NCBI RefSeq assembly: GCF_000720185.1
Contig: NZ_JOIY01000004.1
Span: 124,001-188,000 of the forward strand
Source: Streptomyces sp. NRRL S-340
GTDB taxonomy: Bacteria; Actinomycetota; Actinomycetes; Streptomycetales; Streptomycetaceae
Reading direction: 5' to 3'
Length of the DNA: 64,000 nucleotides
The position numbers were made by a program, and so were the translations under genes. This document shows, in pieces, positions 56,027-64,000 of the stretch (position 1 is its first letter; every line of letters starts with the position of its first letter). The notes below the pieces were generated by a model, which saw only the letters and a list, made by a program, of their open reading frames with translations, made no database searches and was not told the DNA's origin.

Positions 56027-56073
56027 GGCACAACATATGGGGGTGGTTCCCTCACCCGGCACAAGATGTATGC
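56027..56073 (+). promoter_or_regulatory. nrdA promoter with two candidate NrdR boxes
   Basis: GGCACAACATATGGGG (56027-56042) and GGCACAAGATGTATGC (56058-56073) are similar 16-mers starting 31 bp apart, i.e. three helical turns, the spacing of paired NrdR boxes. The second overlaps a -10 (TATGCT, 56069-56074) with TTCCCT 16 nt upstream. NrdR represses nrd genes when ATP/dATP is high. Confidence 0.75.
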
Positions 56074-56079
56074 TCATGC

Positions 56080-56325
56080 TCGCTGTCGTCGCAGGGGAAT
56101 CCGGTGCGAATCCGGAACTGTCCCGCAACGGTGTACTCGTGCACACATGCCCTCGGGGCCGTGTACGGGCGTCAGTCCGAGGACCTGCCGACAGCGCACC
56201 CGGCCGTCCGGTCCGGGTGCCTGACGTCCGGGCCTCGCGGAATGGGCCGGTGGACGCGGCGCCGCGTGCGCTCGTGTGCTGCCCCCTGCCCTCGGTGAGG
56301 CCCCGTGCCGAGCGAGGGAGAGCCA
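56080..56325 (+). promoter_or_regulatory. Cobalamin (AdoCbl) riboswitch of nrdAB
   Basis: About 245 nt of leader RNA. The conserved core GGTGCGAATCCGGAACTGTC-CCGCAACGG lies at 56103-56131, and the B12-box region AGTCCGAGGACCTGCC at 56174-56189. Near the end, CCCTCG (56289-56294) can pair with CGAGGG (56313-56318), hiding the GAGGGAGAG ribosome-binding site of nrdA. In S. coelicolor this switch turns off the class Ia enzyme when B12 feeds the class II NrdJ enzyme. Confidence 0.92.
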
Positions 56326-56328
56326 CAC

Positions 56329-58701
56329 GTGACCATCGCGCCCGCCGATCCGGTCTCAGCCGAAGGCAACCTGGAGAACGACGGTCCCGGTGCCGCGCTG
56401 CTGCGGACCCTGACCGAGCTGACCGCCGACCTCCCCGACGCCGACCCCGGCCGGGTCGCCGCCGCCGCGCTGCGCGGCCGTTCGGCCCACGCGGACGAGG
56501 CGGAGCTGCGGGAGCTGGCCACCGAGGCGGCGGCCGGACTCATCTCGGAGGACCCCGCCTACTCACGGCTGGCCGCCCGCCTGCTGACGCTCTCCCTCCG
56601 CGCCGAGGCCGCCTCGCAGGGCGTCACGGCCTTCACCGAGTCGGTGGCCGTGGGCCACCGGGAGGGGCTGATCGCCGACCGGACCGCGACGTTCGTACGG
56701 CTCCACGCCGCGCGCCTGGACGCGCTGGCCGACCCGGCCGCCGACGACCGCTTCGGCTACTTCGGGCTGCGCACCCTCTACAGCCGCTACCTGCTGCGGC
56801 ACCCGATCACCCGCAAGGTGATCGAGACGCCCCAGCACTTCATGCTGCGGGTGGCCGCCGGTCTCGCCGAGGACGACAGCCCCCGGGCCGCCGACGAGGT
56901 CGCCGCGCTCTACGGGCTCATGAGCCGCCTCGACTACCTCCCCTCCTCCCCCACGCTCTTCAACTCCGGCACCCGCCACCCCCAGATGTCCTCCTGCTAC
57001 CTGCTCGACTCCCCCAAGGACGAGCTGGACAGCATCTACGACCGCTACCACCAGGTGGCCCGGCTCTCCAAGCACGCCGGCGGCATCGGCATCGCCTACT
57101 CCCGCATCCGCTCGCGCGGTTCGCTGATCCGCGGCACCAACGGACACTCCAACGGCATCGTGCCGTTCCTGAAGACGCTGGACGCCTCGGTGGCCGCCGT
57201 GAACCAGGGCGGCCGGCGCAAGGGCGCCGCCGCCGTCTACCTGGAGACCTGGCACTCCGACATCGAGGAGTTCCTGGAGCTGCGCGACAACACCGGCGAG
57301 GACGCGCGCCGCACCCACAACCTCAACCTGGCGCACTGGGTCCCGGACGAGTTCATGCGCCGCGTCGACGCGGACGGGCCGTGGTCGCTGTTCTCCCCGG
57401 CCGACGTGCCGGAGCTGGTGGACCTGTGGGGCGAGGAGTTCGACGCGGCCTACCGCGCGGCCGAGGCGGCCGGGCTCGCGAAGAAGACCCTGCCCGCCCG
57501 TGAGCTGTACGGCCGGATGATGCGCACCCTCGCGCAGACCGGCAACGGCTGGATGACCTTCAAGGACGCCGCCAACCGCACCGCCAACCAGACGGCCGAA
57601 CCGGGTCACGTCATCCACTCCTCGAACCTCTGCACGGAGATCCTGGAGGTCACCGACGACGGCGAGACGGCGGTCTGCAACCTCGGCTCGGTCAACCTCG
57701 GCGCCTTCGCGGACCCGGAGCGCGGGGACCTCGACTGGGAGCGGCTGGACGAGACGGTCCGCACCGCCGTCACGTTCCTGGACCGTGTGGTCGACATCAA
57801 CTTCTACCCGACCGAGCAGGCGGCCCGTTCCAACGCCCGCTGGCGGCCGGTCGGTCTGGGCGCGATGGGCCTGCAGGACGTCTTCTTCCAGCTGCGGCTG
57901 CCCTTCGACTCGCCCGAGGCGAAGGCGCTGTCCACCCGGATCGCCGAGCGCATCATGCTGGCCGCCTACGAGGCCTCCGCCGACCTCGCCGAGCGCAACG
58001 GGCCGCTGCCGGCCTGGGAGAAGACCCGCGCCGCCCGCGGTGTGCTGCACCCCGACCACTACGACGCGGAGCCGGCCTGGCCCGAGCGCTGGGCCGCGCT
58101 GCGCGAGCGGATCGCCGCCGTCGGCATGCGCAACTCGCTGCTGCTGGCCATCGCGCCGACCGCCACCATCGCCTCCATCGCGGGCGTCTACGAGTGCATC
58201 GAGCCGCAGGTCTCCAACCTGTTCAAGCGCGAGACGCTCTCGGGCGAGTTCCTCCAGGTCAACTCCTACCTGGTGCGCGACCTCAAGACGCTCGGCGTGT
58301 GGGACGCCCGCACCCGGGAGGCGCTGCGCGAGGCGAACGGCTCGGTGCAGGACTTCGCCTGGATCCCCGAGGACGTGCGGCGGCTGTACCGCACGGCGTG
58401 GGAGATCCCGCAGCGCGGCCTGATCGACATGGCCGCCGCCCGCACCCCGTTCCTGGACCAGGCCCAGTCGCTGAACCTGTTCCTGGAGACGCCCACCATC
58501 GGCAAGCTCTCCTCGATGTACGCCTATGCCTGGAAGCAGGGCCTGAAGACGACGTACTACCTGCGTTCGCGCCCGGCGACCCGGATCGCCCGCGCGGCCC
58601 GCGCGCAGACCCCCGCCACCGTCCCCGTCCAGCAGCCGGCCGACTCCGACGCGGTCGCCTGCTCCCTTGAGAACCCCGAGTCCTGCGAGGCCTGCCAGTG
58701 A
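56329..58701 (+). CDS. nrdA: Class Ia ribonucleotide reductase alpha subunit NrdA
   Basis: 790 aa from the GTG at 56329, directly after the riboswitch. Catalytic residues: first cysteine in MSSCYLLDSP, the NxCxE radical block SSNLCTEI, CNLGSVNL for the second cysteine, and C-terminal ESCEACQ (reactivation pair). The fold has the 10-strand barrel (RNR_N then RNR_lgC). I see no ATP-cone motif at the N-terminus, so activity regulation may differ from E. coli NrdA. Makes dNDPs with NrdB. First gene of nrdA-nrdB-nrdS; stop overlaps nrdB. Confidence 0.95.
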   Translation: MTIAPADPVSAEGNLENDGPGAALLRTLTELTADLPDADPGRVAAAALRGRSAHADEAELRELATEAAAGLISEDPAYSRLAARLLTLSLRAEAASQGVTAFTESVAVGHREGLIADRTATFVRLHAARLDALADPAADDRFGYFGLRTLYSRYLLRHPITRKVIETPQHFMLRVAAGLAEDDSPRAADEVAALYGLMSRLDYLPSSPTLFNSGTRHPQMSSCYLLDSPKDELDSIYDRYHQVARLSKHAGGIGIAYSRIRSRGSLIRGTNGHSNGIVPFLKTLDASVAAVNQGGRRKGAAAVYLETWHSDIEEFLELRDNTGEDARRTHNLNLAHWVPDEFMRRVDADGPWSLFSPADVPELVDLWGEEFDAAYRAAEAAGLAKKTLPARELYGRMMRTLAQTGNGWMTFKDAANRTANQTAEPGHVIHSSNLCTEILEVTDDGETAVCNLGSVNLGAFADPERGDLDWERLDETVRTAVTFLDRVVDINFYPTEQAARSNARWRPVGLGAMGLQDVFFQLRLPFDSPEAKALSTRIAERIMLAAYEASADLAERNGPLPAWEKTRAARGVLHPDHYDAEPAWPERWAALRERIAAVGMRNSLLLAIAPTATIASIAGVYECIEPQVSNLFKRETLSGEFLQVNSYLVRDLKTLGVWDARTREALREANGSVQDFAWIPEDVRRLYRTAWEIPQRGLIDMAAARTPFLDQAQSLNLFLETPTIGKLSSMYAYAWKQGLKTTYYLRSRPATRIARAARAQTPATVPVQQPADSDAVACSLENPESCEACQ

Positions 58702-59714
58702 TGAACGACCACCCGAAGAACCTGCTCGACCCGGGCTTCGAACTGACCCTGCGCCCCATGCGCTACCCGGACTTCTACGAGCGCTACCGGGACGCCATCA
58801 AGAACACCTGGCACGTCGAGGAGGTCGACCTCCACTCGGACGTCGCCGACCTCGCCAGGCTCACCCCGGCCGAGCAGCACCTCATCGGCCGCCTGGTCGC
58901 GTTCTTCGCGACCGGTGACTCGATCGTCGCCAACAACCTGGTGCTCACCCTCTACAAGCACATCAACTCACCCGAGGCGCGCCTGTACCTGAGCAGGCAG
59001 CTGTTCGAGGAGGCCGTGCACGTCCAGTTCTACCTGACGCTGCTCGACACCTACCTGCCCGACCCGGAGGACCGGGCGGCGGCCTTCGCGGCCGTGGAGA
59101 ACATCCCGTCCATCCGGGAGAAGGCCGAGTTCTGCTTCAAGTGGATGGACTCGGTGGAGAAGCTGGACCGGCTGGAGACGAAGGCGGACCGCCGGCGCTT
59201 CCTGCTCAACCTCATCTGCTTCGCCGCGTGCATCGAGGGCCTGTTCTTCTACGGCGCCTTCGCCTACGTCTACTGGTTCCGCAGCCGGGGCCTGCTGCAC
59301 GGCCTGGCCACGGGCACCAACTGGGTGTTCCGGGACGAGACGATGCACATGTCGTTCGCCTTCGACGTGGTGGACACGGTCCGCAAGGAGGAGCCGGAGC
59401 TCTTCGACGACGGGCTGGAGCAGCAGGTCACCGACATGCTGCGGGAGGCCGTCGAGGCCGAGCTGCAGTTCGCGCGCGACCTGTGCGGCGACGGCCTCCC
59501 GGGCATGAACACCGACTCGATGCGGCAGTACCTCCAGTGCGTGGCCGACCAGCGGCTGACCCGCCTGGGCTTCGCTCCGGTGTACGGCTCCGAGAACCCC
59601 TTCTCCTTCATGGAGCTGCAGGGTGTTCAGGAGCTGACCAACTTCTTCGAGCGGCGTCCGTCGGCGTACCAGGTGGCGGTGGAGGGCACCGTCGACCTGG
59701 ACGAGGACTTCTGA
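58701..59714 (+). CDS. nrdB: Class Ia ribonucleotide reductase beta subunit NrdB
   Basis: 337 aa. Diiron ligands and radical: Asp in FFATGDSIV, EEAVHVQFY (Glu, His and the tyrosyl-radical Tyr four residues after His), Glu in CIEGLFFYGA, and DETMHMSFAF (Glu, His). The C-terminus VDLDEDF docks into NrdA. Start is ATG at 58701 (TGATG overlap); the GTG at 58698 would add one residue. Produces the radical for NrdA. Confidence 0.95.
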   Translation: MNDHPKNLLDPGFELTLRPMRYPDFYERYRDAIKNTWHVEEVDLHSDVADLARLTPAEQHLIGRLVAFFATGDSIVANNLVLTLYKHINSPEARLYLSRQLFEEAVHVQFYLTLLDTYLPDPEDRAAAFAAVENIPSIREKAEFCFKWMDSVEKLDRLETKADRRRFLLNLICFAACIEGLFFYGAFAYVYWFRSRGLLHGLATGTNWVFRDETMHMSFAFDVVDTVRKEEPELFDDGLEQQVTDMLREAVEAELQFARDLCGDGLPGMNTDSMRQYLQCVADQRLTRLGFAPVYGSENPFSFMELQGVQELTNFFERRPSAYQVAVEGTVDLDEDF

Positions 59715-59899
59715 GTCCTCTCCTTCGCCTGCTGTGCCTCGCGGTACTCCTGTTCCTGGTGTGCCTTCTGTGCCTCGCGGATGCTGCGGTCGACGCGCTT
59801 GTCGCGCACGATGCCGAGCACCGAGGGCAGCGCCATCAGGACCAGGAGTCCGAAGGTGGCGAGCATTCCGATCAGGGCCTGTGTCTGGTCTGCGTTCAT
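59627..59899 (-). CDS. Small single-pass membrane protein, antisense to the end of nrdB
   Basis: 90 aa. One membrane helix (ALIGMLATFGLLVLMALPSVLGIV), then a charged amphipathic helix (RDKRVDRSIREAQKAHQEQEYREAQQAKERTQK) and a basic tail whose last 29 codons overlap the 3' end of nrdB in antisense. Composition is protein-like and unlike a shadow frame. A start four codons upstream (59911), after AGGAG, is an alternative. Divergent from nrdS, 93 bp between starts. Function unknown. Confidence 0.7.
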   Translation of the reverse strand: MNADQTQALIGMLATFGLLVLMALPSVLGIVRDKRVDRSIREAQKAHQEQEYREAQQAKERTQKSSSRSTVPSTATWYADGRRSKKLVSS

Positions 59900-59934
59900 G
59901 CACACCACCATCGCGCCGGACGCTCCTGTCCGTG

Positions 59935-59982
59935 AGTGGCAGGACTGCCGCACATCTTCAAATTCCTGCCACTTGTGCGGCA
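59935..59982. promoter_or_regulatory. Interlocked inverted repeats before nrdS
   Basis: Arm A AGTGGCAGGA (59935-59944) pairs with 59964-59973, and arm B TGCCGCACA (59946-59954) pairs with 59974-59982. The order is A-B-A'-B', so both stems cannot form as simple hairpins together. TGGCAGGAAT on the minus strand resembles the AdpA consensus TGGCSNGWWY, and NrdS belongs to the same protein family. Likely operator for nrdS and the divergent small gene. Confidence 0.72.
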
Positions 59983-59992
59983 CACTGGCGGC

Positions 59993-60958
59993 ATGTTGCA
60001 GAACGTGGCGGCCGTCCTGCTGGACGGCGTGCATCCCTTCGAGCTGGGTGTGGTCTGCGAGGTCTTCGGGATCGACCGCAGCGACGACGGGCTGCCGGTG
60101 TACGACTTCGCGGTGGTCTCGGCGGAGGGCCCCTCGCTGGGCACCCACGTGGGCGGCCTGAGCGTCACCACCCCCTACGGCCTCGACCGGCTCGACGAGG
60201 CCGACCTGATCGCCGTGCCCGCCGGGAACGACTTCGCCACCCGCGTGTACCCGCCCGAGCTGCTGGCCGCCCTGCGCCGGGCCGTGGACCGGGGCACGCG
60301 GGTGCTGAGCGTGTGCTCGGGGGTGTTCGTGCTGGGCGCGGCCGGACTGCTGGAGGGGCGGCGCTGCGCGGTGCACTGGCACCACGCGGCCGAGCTGTCC
60401 CGGCAGTACCCGCGCGCCACCGTCGAGCCGGACGTGCTCTACGTCGACGAGGACCCGGTGATCACCTCGGCCGGCACGGCCGCCGGCATCGACGCCTGCC
60501 TGCACCTGGTGCGCAAGGAGCAGGGCCCGGAGGTCGCCAACAAGATCGCCCGGCGGATGGTGGTGCCCCCGCACCGGGACGGCGGGCAGGCGCAGTACAT
60601 CGAGCGTCCGCTGCCGAGGTCCCGGTGCGACACGGTGGGCGAGGTGCTGGTGTGGATGGAGCGGCACCTGGGCGAGGAGGTCACCGTCGAGCAGCTCGCC
60701 GCCCGCGCCCACATGTCGCCGCGCACCTTCGCCCGCCGCTTCCAGCAGGAGACGGGCACCACCCCGTACCGCTGGCTCCTGCGCCAGCGGGTGCTGCTGG
60801 CGCAGGACCTGCTGGAGGCGACGGACGAGACGATGGACGCGATCGCGGACCGGGCCGGGTTCGGCACCGCGGCGGCGCTGCGGCACCAGTTCGTCCGCGC
60901 GCTGGGCACCACGCCGAACGCCTACCGGCGCGCGTTCAGGGGCCCCGAGGCCGCCTGA
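59993..60958 (+). CDS. nrdS: AraC/DJ-1-type regulator NrdS
   Basis: 321 aa. The N-terminal 190 residues are a DJ-1/PfpI (GATase1-like) domain (VAAVLLDGVHPFELGVVCEVFGIDR, VLSVCSGVFVLGAAGLL with a Cys at the nucleophile elbow); the C-terminal AraC domain has two HTH motifs (VEQLAARAHMSPRTFARRFQQETGTTPYRWLL, MDAIADRAGFGTAAALRHQFVRALGTTPNAY). Family of AdpA. In S. coelicolor the third gene of nrdABS encodes such a regulator. The start at 59993 is 278 bp after nrdB, so it may have its own promoter. CACACT lies six nt upstream. Confidence 0.92.
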   Translation: MLQNVAAVLLDGVHPFELGVVCEVFGIDRSDDGLPVYDFAVVSAEGPSLGTHVGGLSVTTPYGLDRLDEADLIAVPAGNDFATRVYPPELLAALRRAVDRGTRVLSVCSGVFVLGAAGLLEGRRCAVHWHHAAELSRQYPRATVEPDVLYVDEDPVITSAGTAAGIDACLHLVRKEQGPEVANKIARRMVVPPHRDGGQAQYIERPLPRSRCDTVGEVLVWMERHLGEEVTVEQLAARAHMSPRTFARRFQQETGTTPYRWLLRQRVLLAQDLLEATDETMDAIADRAGFGTAAALRHQFVRALGTTPNAYRRAFRGPEAA

Positions 60959-60985
60959 ACGCGCGCTCGCCGGGCAGGCCGCCGG

Positions 60986-62362
60986 TCAGCGGGGCAGGGC
61001 CCGCAGCAGCAGGCGGCGCGGGCGCAGCGTGATCCCGATGCGGGGCCTCGGGTCGGAGCCGGGCGCCTGCTCGAAGCGGTAGGCGCCGGCGATCGCGGCG
61101 GTGAGCAGCGTGAGTTCGGCCATCGAGAAGTGGTCGCTGGGGCACTTGCGGTTGCCCACGCTGAACGGGCTCATCGCGTACTTGGGGACCTCGGCCGACC
61201 GCTCCGGGAGCCAGCGGTCGGGGTCGAACTCCTCGTGCCGGTCGTAGGAGCGGGGGTCGCGCTGGATGGCGTACGGACTGTAGATGACGTCCGCGCCCGC
61301 CGGGATGGTGCAGCCGCCCAGCTCGGTGTCGGCGACCGTCCGGCGGGTCAGAATCCAGACGGCGGGATAGAGCCGCATTGTCTCCACGACGACATTCGCC
61401 GTGTACCTCAGTTTTCGGACGTCGTCGAATGCGACGGGGCGGTCGCCCACCACCGTTTTCACCTCGTCGCGGATCTTGTCACCGAGGTGCGGGTGCTCGG
61501 TGAGGACGAGAAGCAGCGACATGATCATGGATCCGACGGTTTCGCTGCCCGGGGTGAGTATCGCGATGACCTGATCGTGGATCTCCTGCTCCCCAATAGG
61601 CTCGCCATTCTCGTCCTTCGCCTCCAGCAAAGCCGTCAGCAAATCGTCCGGTTTTTGACCGCTTGCCCGGCGGTCGGCGACGATCTCGTCGACCAGGAGA
61701 TGCAAATCGGCCAATGCGCGGTTGAATTCCCGGTTCCCGGCGAGCGGGACCTTGTAAAGGGGTCCGAGCGGCACGACCATGCGCTGGTACATGCCGCTGA
61801 ACAGCGTGGCCAGCGCGGCGCAGATGCGCTCGGCGCGGGCGTCCATGTAGCTGCCGCGCATCAGGCACCGGGCGGCGACGCGCACGGCGACGCGGAAGGA
61901 CTCCGCGGTCACGTCGAGCACCTCGCCCGAGCGCCAGCGCTCCACCAGGGCGTGCGCCTCCTCGGTCATGATCGGCCCGTACTCGGGGATCACGTCGAGC
62001 CGGAAGGCGGGCTGGATGGTGCGCCGCTGGCGGCGGTGGAGCGGGCCGTTGGCGGTGGCCACGCCCTCCTTGCCGAGCAGGCTCTCCAGGGACTCCCACA
62101 GCGGGCCCGCGATGATGTAGTCGGGGCTGAGCGCCAGCGCCCCGGTGAGGGCGGGCGCGGTGACGGCGTACACCGTCTTCGGGCCGAGCCTGAGACGGAC
62201 GACGTCGCCGTGGTCGCGCAGCCGGCTCAGGAAGGCCAGCGGGTCGCGGGCCAGCCGCAGGCCGTGGCCCAGCAGCGGGACCGCGCCGCCGGCCAGTGGC
62301 GGTTCACGCCGTGGCCGGCCCGCCTGCGACCTGTCCTCGGGCTTCACCGATTCGACGGTCAT
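60986..62362 (-). CDS. cyp170A1: Cytochrome P450 CYP170A-type (albaflavenone synthase)
   Basis: 458 aa P450. Heme-binding [14 protein letters not shown] (Cys ligand), ExxR in [10 protein letters not shown]-helix oxygen motif TPGSETVGS, and PERF-like [12 protein letters not shown]. With the terpene synthase it oxidises epi-isozizaene to albaflavenols and albaflavenone. CYP170A1 of S. coelicolor also has a second, weak terpene synthase activity (farnesene); a DDLLTALLE stretch near residue 250 lies in the region where that was mapped, but I cannot confirm it. ATG overlaps the synthase stop (ATGA). Confidence 0.93.
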   Translation of the reverse strand: MTVESVKPEDRSQAGRPRREPPLAGGAVPLLGHGLRLARDPLAFLSRLRDHGDVVRLRLGPKTVYAVTAPALTGALALSPDYIIAGPLWESLESLLGKEGVATANGPLHRRQRRTIQPAFRLDVIPEYGPIMTEEAHALVERWRSGEVLDVTAESFRVAVRVAARCLMRGSYMDARAERICAALATLFSGMYQRMVVPLGPLYKVPLAGNREFNRALADLHLLVDEIVADRRASGQKPDDLLTALLEAKDENGEPIGEQEIHDQVIAILTPGSETVGSMIMSLLLVLTEHPHLGDKIRDEVKTVVGDRPVAFDDVRKLRYTANVVVETMRLYPAVWILTRRTVADTELGGCTIPAGADVIYSPYAIQRDPRSYDRHEEFDPDRWLPERSAEVPKYAMSPFSVGNRKCPSDHFSMAELTLLTAAIAGAYRFEQAPGSDPRPRIGITLRPRRLLLRALPR

Positions 62363-63456
62363 TTCTCACCTGCCGCTTCGTTGTTGACGTAAGGGGGCGT
62401 GGACCGGTCGTCCCAGCTGTCGACCATGTACCGGCCGGACTCGTGGTGGAACCAGTAGACGGAGCTGAACCAGTTGCGCATATTGCCGACGCAGGCCCGC
62501 ACGGCGGAACTCAGTTCTTTCCCGCGTACCGTCCCGTTCGCGAGAGTGTCAGCGAAACGCAATGCGTCCTGTTCCGCGACAAGGAATTCAGCTATGCATT
62601 CCTCGATACGGCGGCGGATTTCCGCTATTGCTTCCTCGAGGCTCAGCCCTTCATGTTTGACCAGACTTATCCCGAGGTTGTGCACCTCGTCACCCGCTAT
62701 TTCCTTCGGCAGGGAGCACAGGTCGTTGTACCAGGCGGCGAATTCCTGGCTCAGCAGGGCCGGACGCCGGTAGGCGGGATTCTTCCGGACGGCGTCCGGG
62801 AGTTCGCAGCCCGCGCTCGGCTCCAGCAGGTCCGTCCAGATCCAGTGGGCGAAGGTGAGCCGGCGCAGGGCCAGGTACTCCTCGACCGGGGGCACGACGC
62901 CCTCGCTGCGGTTGTGGAACTCCCGGTCGTACGCGTCGATCACCGCGTGGAAGTGCCGGGCGAAGCGGGCGTTCCAGGTGCCCGGCAGGAACGAGTACAG
63001 CCGCAGCACGCTGTCCGCGAACCCCGCTACCAGGGCGTCCGGGTGGTGCAGGTGTTCCTGCGGGGCGTCGAGCGCCGTGTGCAGCGCCCTCCGCAGCCTG
63101 CGCCAGGCGACGGGACGGCCGTGGACGATGTCACGGTCGTGCCGGTCGTCCCAGAGGAAGAACCAGGCGCTGTAGTCCGCGACGGCCTGCAGCACCTCGT
63201 CCGGCGCGCCGAGGTAGTACCCCGCCATCAGGTCGGTGTAGCGCAGGCCGTCGGCGTGCTGCTCCACCTTGTCCGCCGGCATGAGCCGCTTTTCGAGCAG
63301 CCAACCGCGGGTCTTCTCCTGGAGTTCGGGCCAATAGGCGTGCAACTTCCTGGGAAACGCCGCTTCGATCACCGGAAGAGCGAGTGCCGGTGGCACCGCG
63401 ACCGCTGTCGGTGTGGATGTGGACGTCGATGTGGTGCTGTATGGGAAAGCTGGCAC
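62359..63456 (-). CDS. Epi-isozizaene synthase
   Basis: 365 aa class I sesquiterpene cyclase. First metal motif WDDRHDRD (Asp-rich) and second NSE motif NDLCSLPKE are intact, with conserved RY (GRYMVDS) near the C-terminus. It cyclises FPP to epi-isozizaene, the precursor of albaflavenone. The GTG at 63456 gives the N-terminus PAFPYSTTS that lines up with the known enzyme; a TTG two codons earlier is less likely. GAGAGGGG is upstream. The Ser/Thr repeat [11 protein letters not shown] near the start is a short microsatellite-like stretch. Translationally coupled to the P450. Confidence 0.94.
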   Translation of the reverse strand: MPAFPYSTTSTSTSTPTAVAVPPALALPVIEAAFPRKLHAYWPELQEKTRGWLLEKRLMPADKVEQHADGLRYTDLMAGYYLGAPDEVLQAVADYSAWFFLWDDRHDRDIVHGRPVAWRRLRRALHTALDAPQEHLHHPDALVAGFADSVLRLYSFLPGTWNARFARHFHAVIDAYDREFHNRSEGVVPPVEEYLALRRLTFAHWIWTDLLEPSAGCELPDAVRKNPAYRRPALLSQEFAAWYNDLCSLPKEIAGDEVHNLGISLVKHEGLSLEEAIAEIRRRIEECIAEFLVAEQDALRFADTLANGTVRGKELSSAVRACVGNMRNWFSSVYWFHHESGRYMVDSWDDRSTPPYVNNEAAGEK

Positions 63457-63766
63457 GAACAACCCCTCTCAGCCGCCAGTGGCGTCCGCCCCTTCGCTGT
63501 GCCCGGCGCACGCCGTCACGCATCCCCGCACTCCCATTCAGCACCACAACTGACCGTCCTGGGAACGGATTTGGCCCACTCGCCGGCTGGGATGCCGAGA
63601 ATATCCCCTTGTGTGACTGATTCTGATTCAGCAGTTGCGCACAGCACAAAGACCCGACCGGGTGAGTGGCCGTGCCACGAACACGAAGACGGCGCCCGGC
63701 CGGTGTGCGGTCGGGCGCCGTCTTCGCGGCGGGCGCGTCCCGGCGGTGCCGGGGCGGCGGGGGTGC
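63457..63766. other. Intergenic region, synthase / peptide deformylase
   Basis: About 310 bases. It contains the synthase promoter (near 63600, TGATTCTGATTCAG is a short repeat in an AT-richer patch) and a strong hairpin that terminates the deformylase gene. No gene supported. Confidence 0.5.
63685..63725 (-). terminator. Terminator of the deformylase gene
   Basis: Perfect 14-bp stem (GAAGACGGCGCCCG and complement), extended by a G-T and two GC pairs, about 40 nt beyond the stop codon on the minus strand. Confidence 0.9.
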
Positions 63767-64000
63767 TCAGTCGTTGGCGACCACGGGGTAGCGCGGCTCG
63801 TTCTCGGCCATCTGCCGCAGCGCGTCCTTGCGCTCCCGCTTGGAGAGCCGGTCGATGTAGAGGTAGCCGTAGAGGTGGTCGGTCTCGTGCTGCAAACAGC
63901 GTGCGAAGTAGCCGGTGCCGCGCACCTTGACCGGATTGCCCCGCTCGTCCTGGCCGGTCACCTCGGCGTAGTCGGGGCGGGCGAGCGGCGCGTAGGCGGT
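63767..64000 (-). CDS. def: Peptide deformylase, N-terminal part outside window
   Basis: Only the last 77 codons are visible, read from [23 protein letters not shown]. The metal-binding block [16 protein letters not shown] (His-Glu-x-x-His) is present; the EGCLS and GxGLAA motifs must lie beyond the right edge. Removes the formyl group from nascent proteins. The C-terminus continues after the HExxH block with a charged helix, as in actinobacterial deformylases. Part of the core genes flanking the terpene locus. Confidence 0.93.
   Translation of the reverse strand, partial: TAYAPLARPDYAEVTGQDERGNPVKVRGTGYFARCLQHETDHLYGYLYIDRLSKRERKDALRQMAENEPRYPVVAND

Overview
The window is high-GC actinobacterial chromosome, almost certainly Streptomyces. 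The evidence is the codon bias, the dense operons with ATGA/GTGA overlaps, WhiB-like, conservon and NiSOD genes, the das chitobiose locus, a sigH/anti-sigma pair and the epi-isozizaene/CYP170 terpene pair. Gene content and order match what I remember of the Streptomyces coelicolor SCO52xx region read backwards, but I could not run an alignment.

Layout. 1-5037: end of a conservon (CvnA sensor kinase, CvnB roadblock, start of CvnC) and a PP2C-like protein. 5457-11568: MarR regulator, secreted GH25 muramidase, Lon protease with an HspR (HAIR) operator, rhomboid-like protein and a spermidine-synthase-like protein. 11691-17735: an OmpR-type two-component pair and the fused 2-oxoglutarate dehydrogenase/decarboxylase. 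17851-23641: a small acidic protein, a DUF4097-PadR operon, a tiny HTH gene coupled to a Clp-N domain gene, a quinone-oxidoreductase-like enzyme and malic enzyme. 24189-31362: a glutamate/glutamine-type ABC transporter, a methyltransferase, a CGNR protein, sodX and sodN, an AraC-type regulator and two VOC proteins. 31565-34301: a polyprenyl diphosphate synthase beside a Family 2B encapsulin with an inserted cyclic-nucleotide-binding domain. 34569-41755: a PLP desulfhydrase/ACC deaminase-like enzyme, a CPA1 antiporter divergent from a UBP zinc finger, anti-sigma factor and SigH, a membrane protein, a lipid kinase and WblE. 42089-55342: a PdtaS-like kinase, TetR/SDR, then nagB, a GH3 beta-N-acetylglucosaminidase, dasCBA, dasR and a DUF3311/symporter pair. 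55421-60958: GNAT and the nrdA-nrdB-nrdS operon behind candidate NrdR boxes and a cobalamin riboswitch. 60986-64000: CYP170-type P450, epi-isozizaene synthase and the 3' end of peptide deformylase.

How the genes work together. DasABC imports chitobiose, the GH3 enzyme splits it to GlcNAc, NagB closes the route into glycolysis, and DasR reads the sugar phosphates. dre operators are visible before dasA (two), dasR and nagB, and a fifth good copy sits away from any known target at 43964. Ribonucleotide reduction is controlled at two layers, DNA (candidate NrdR boxes) and RNA (B12 riboswitch), with the AraC-type regulator NrdS downstream. Encapsulin and prenyl synthase look like a shell and its cargo enzyme; the window also holds a separate sesquiterpene pathway (EIZS/CYP170).

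The most interesting items for follow-up are the encapsulin-prenyltransferase locus, the orphan dre, the palindromes laid over the -35 and -10 of the leaderless HTH/Clp-N operon, the repeated operators at DUF4097/PadR and TetR/SDR, and the interlocked inverted repeats before nrdS. Many genes here start 6-7 nt after a -10 hexamer and are probably leaderless.
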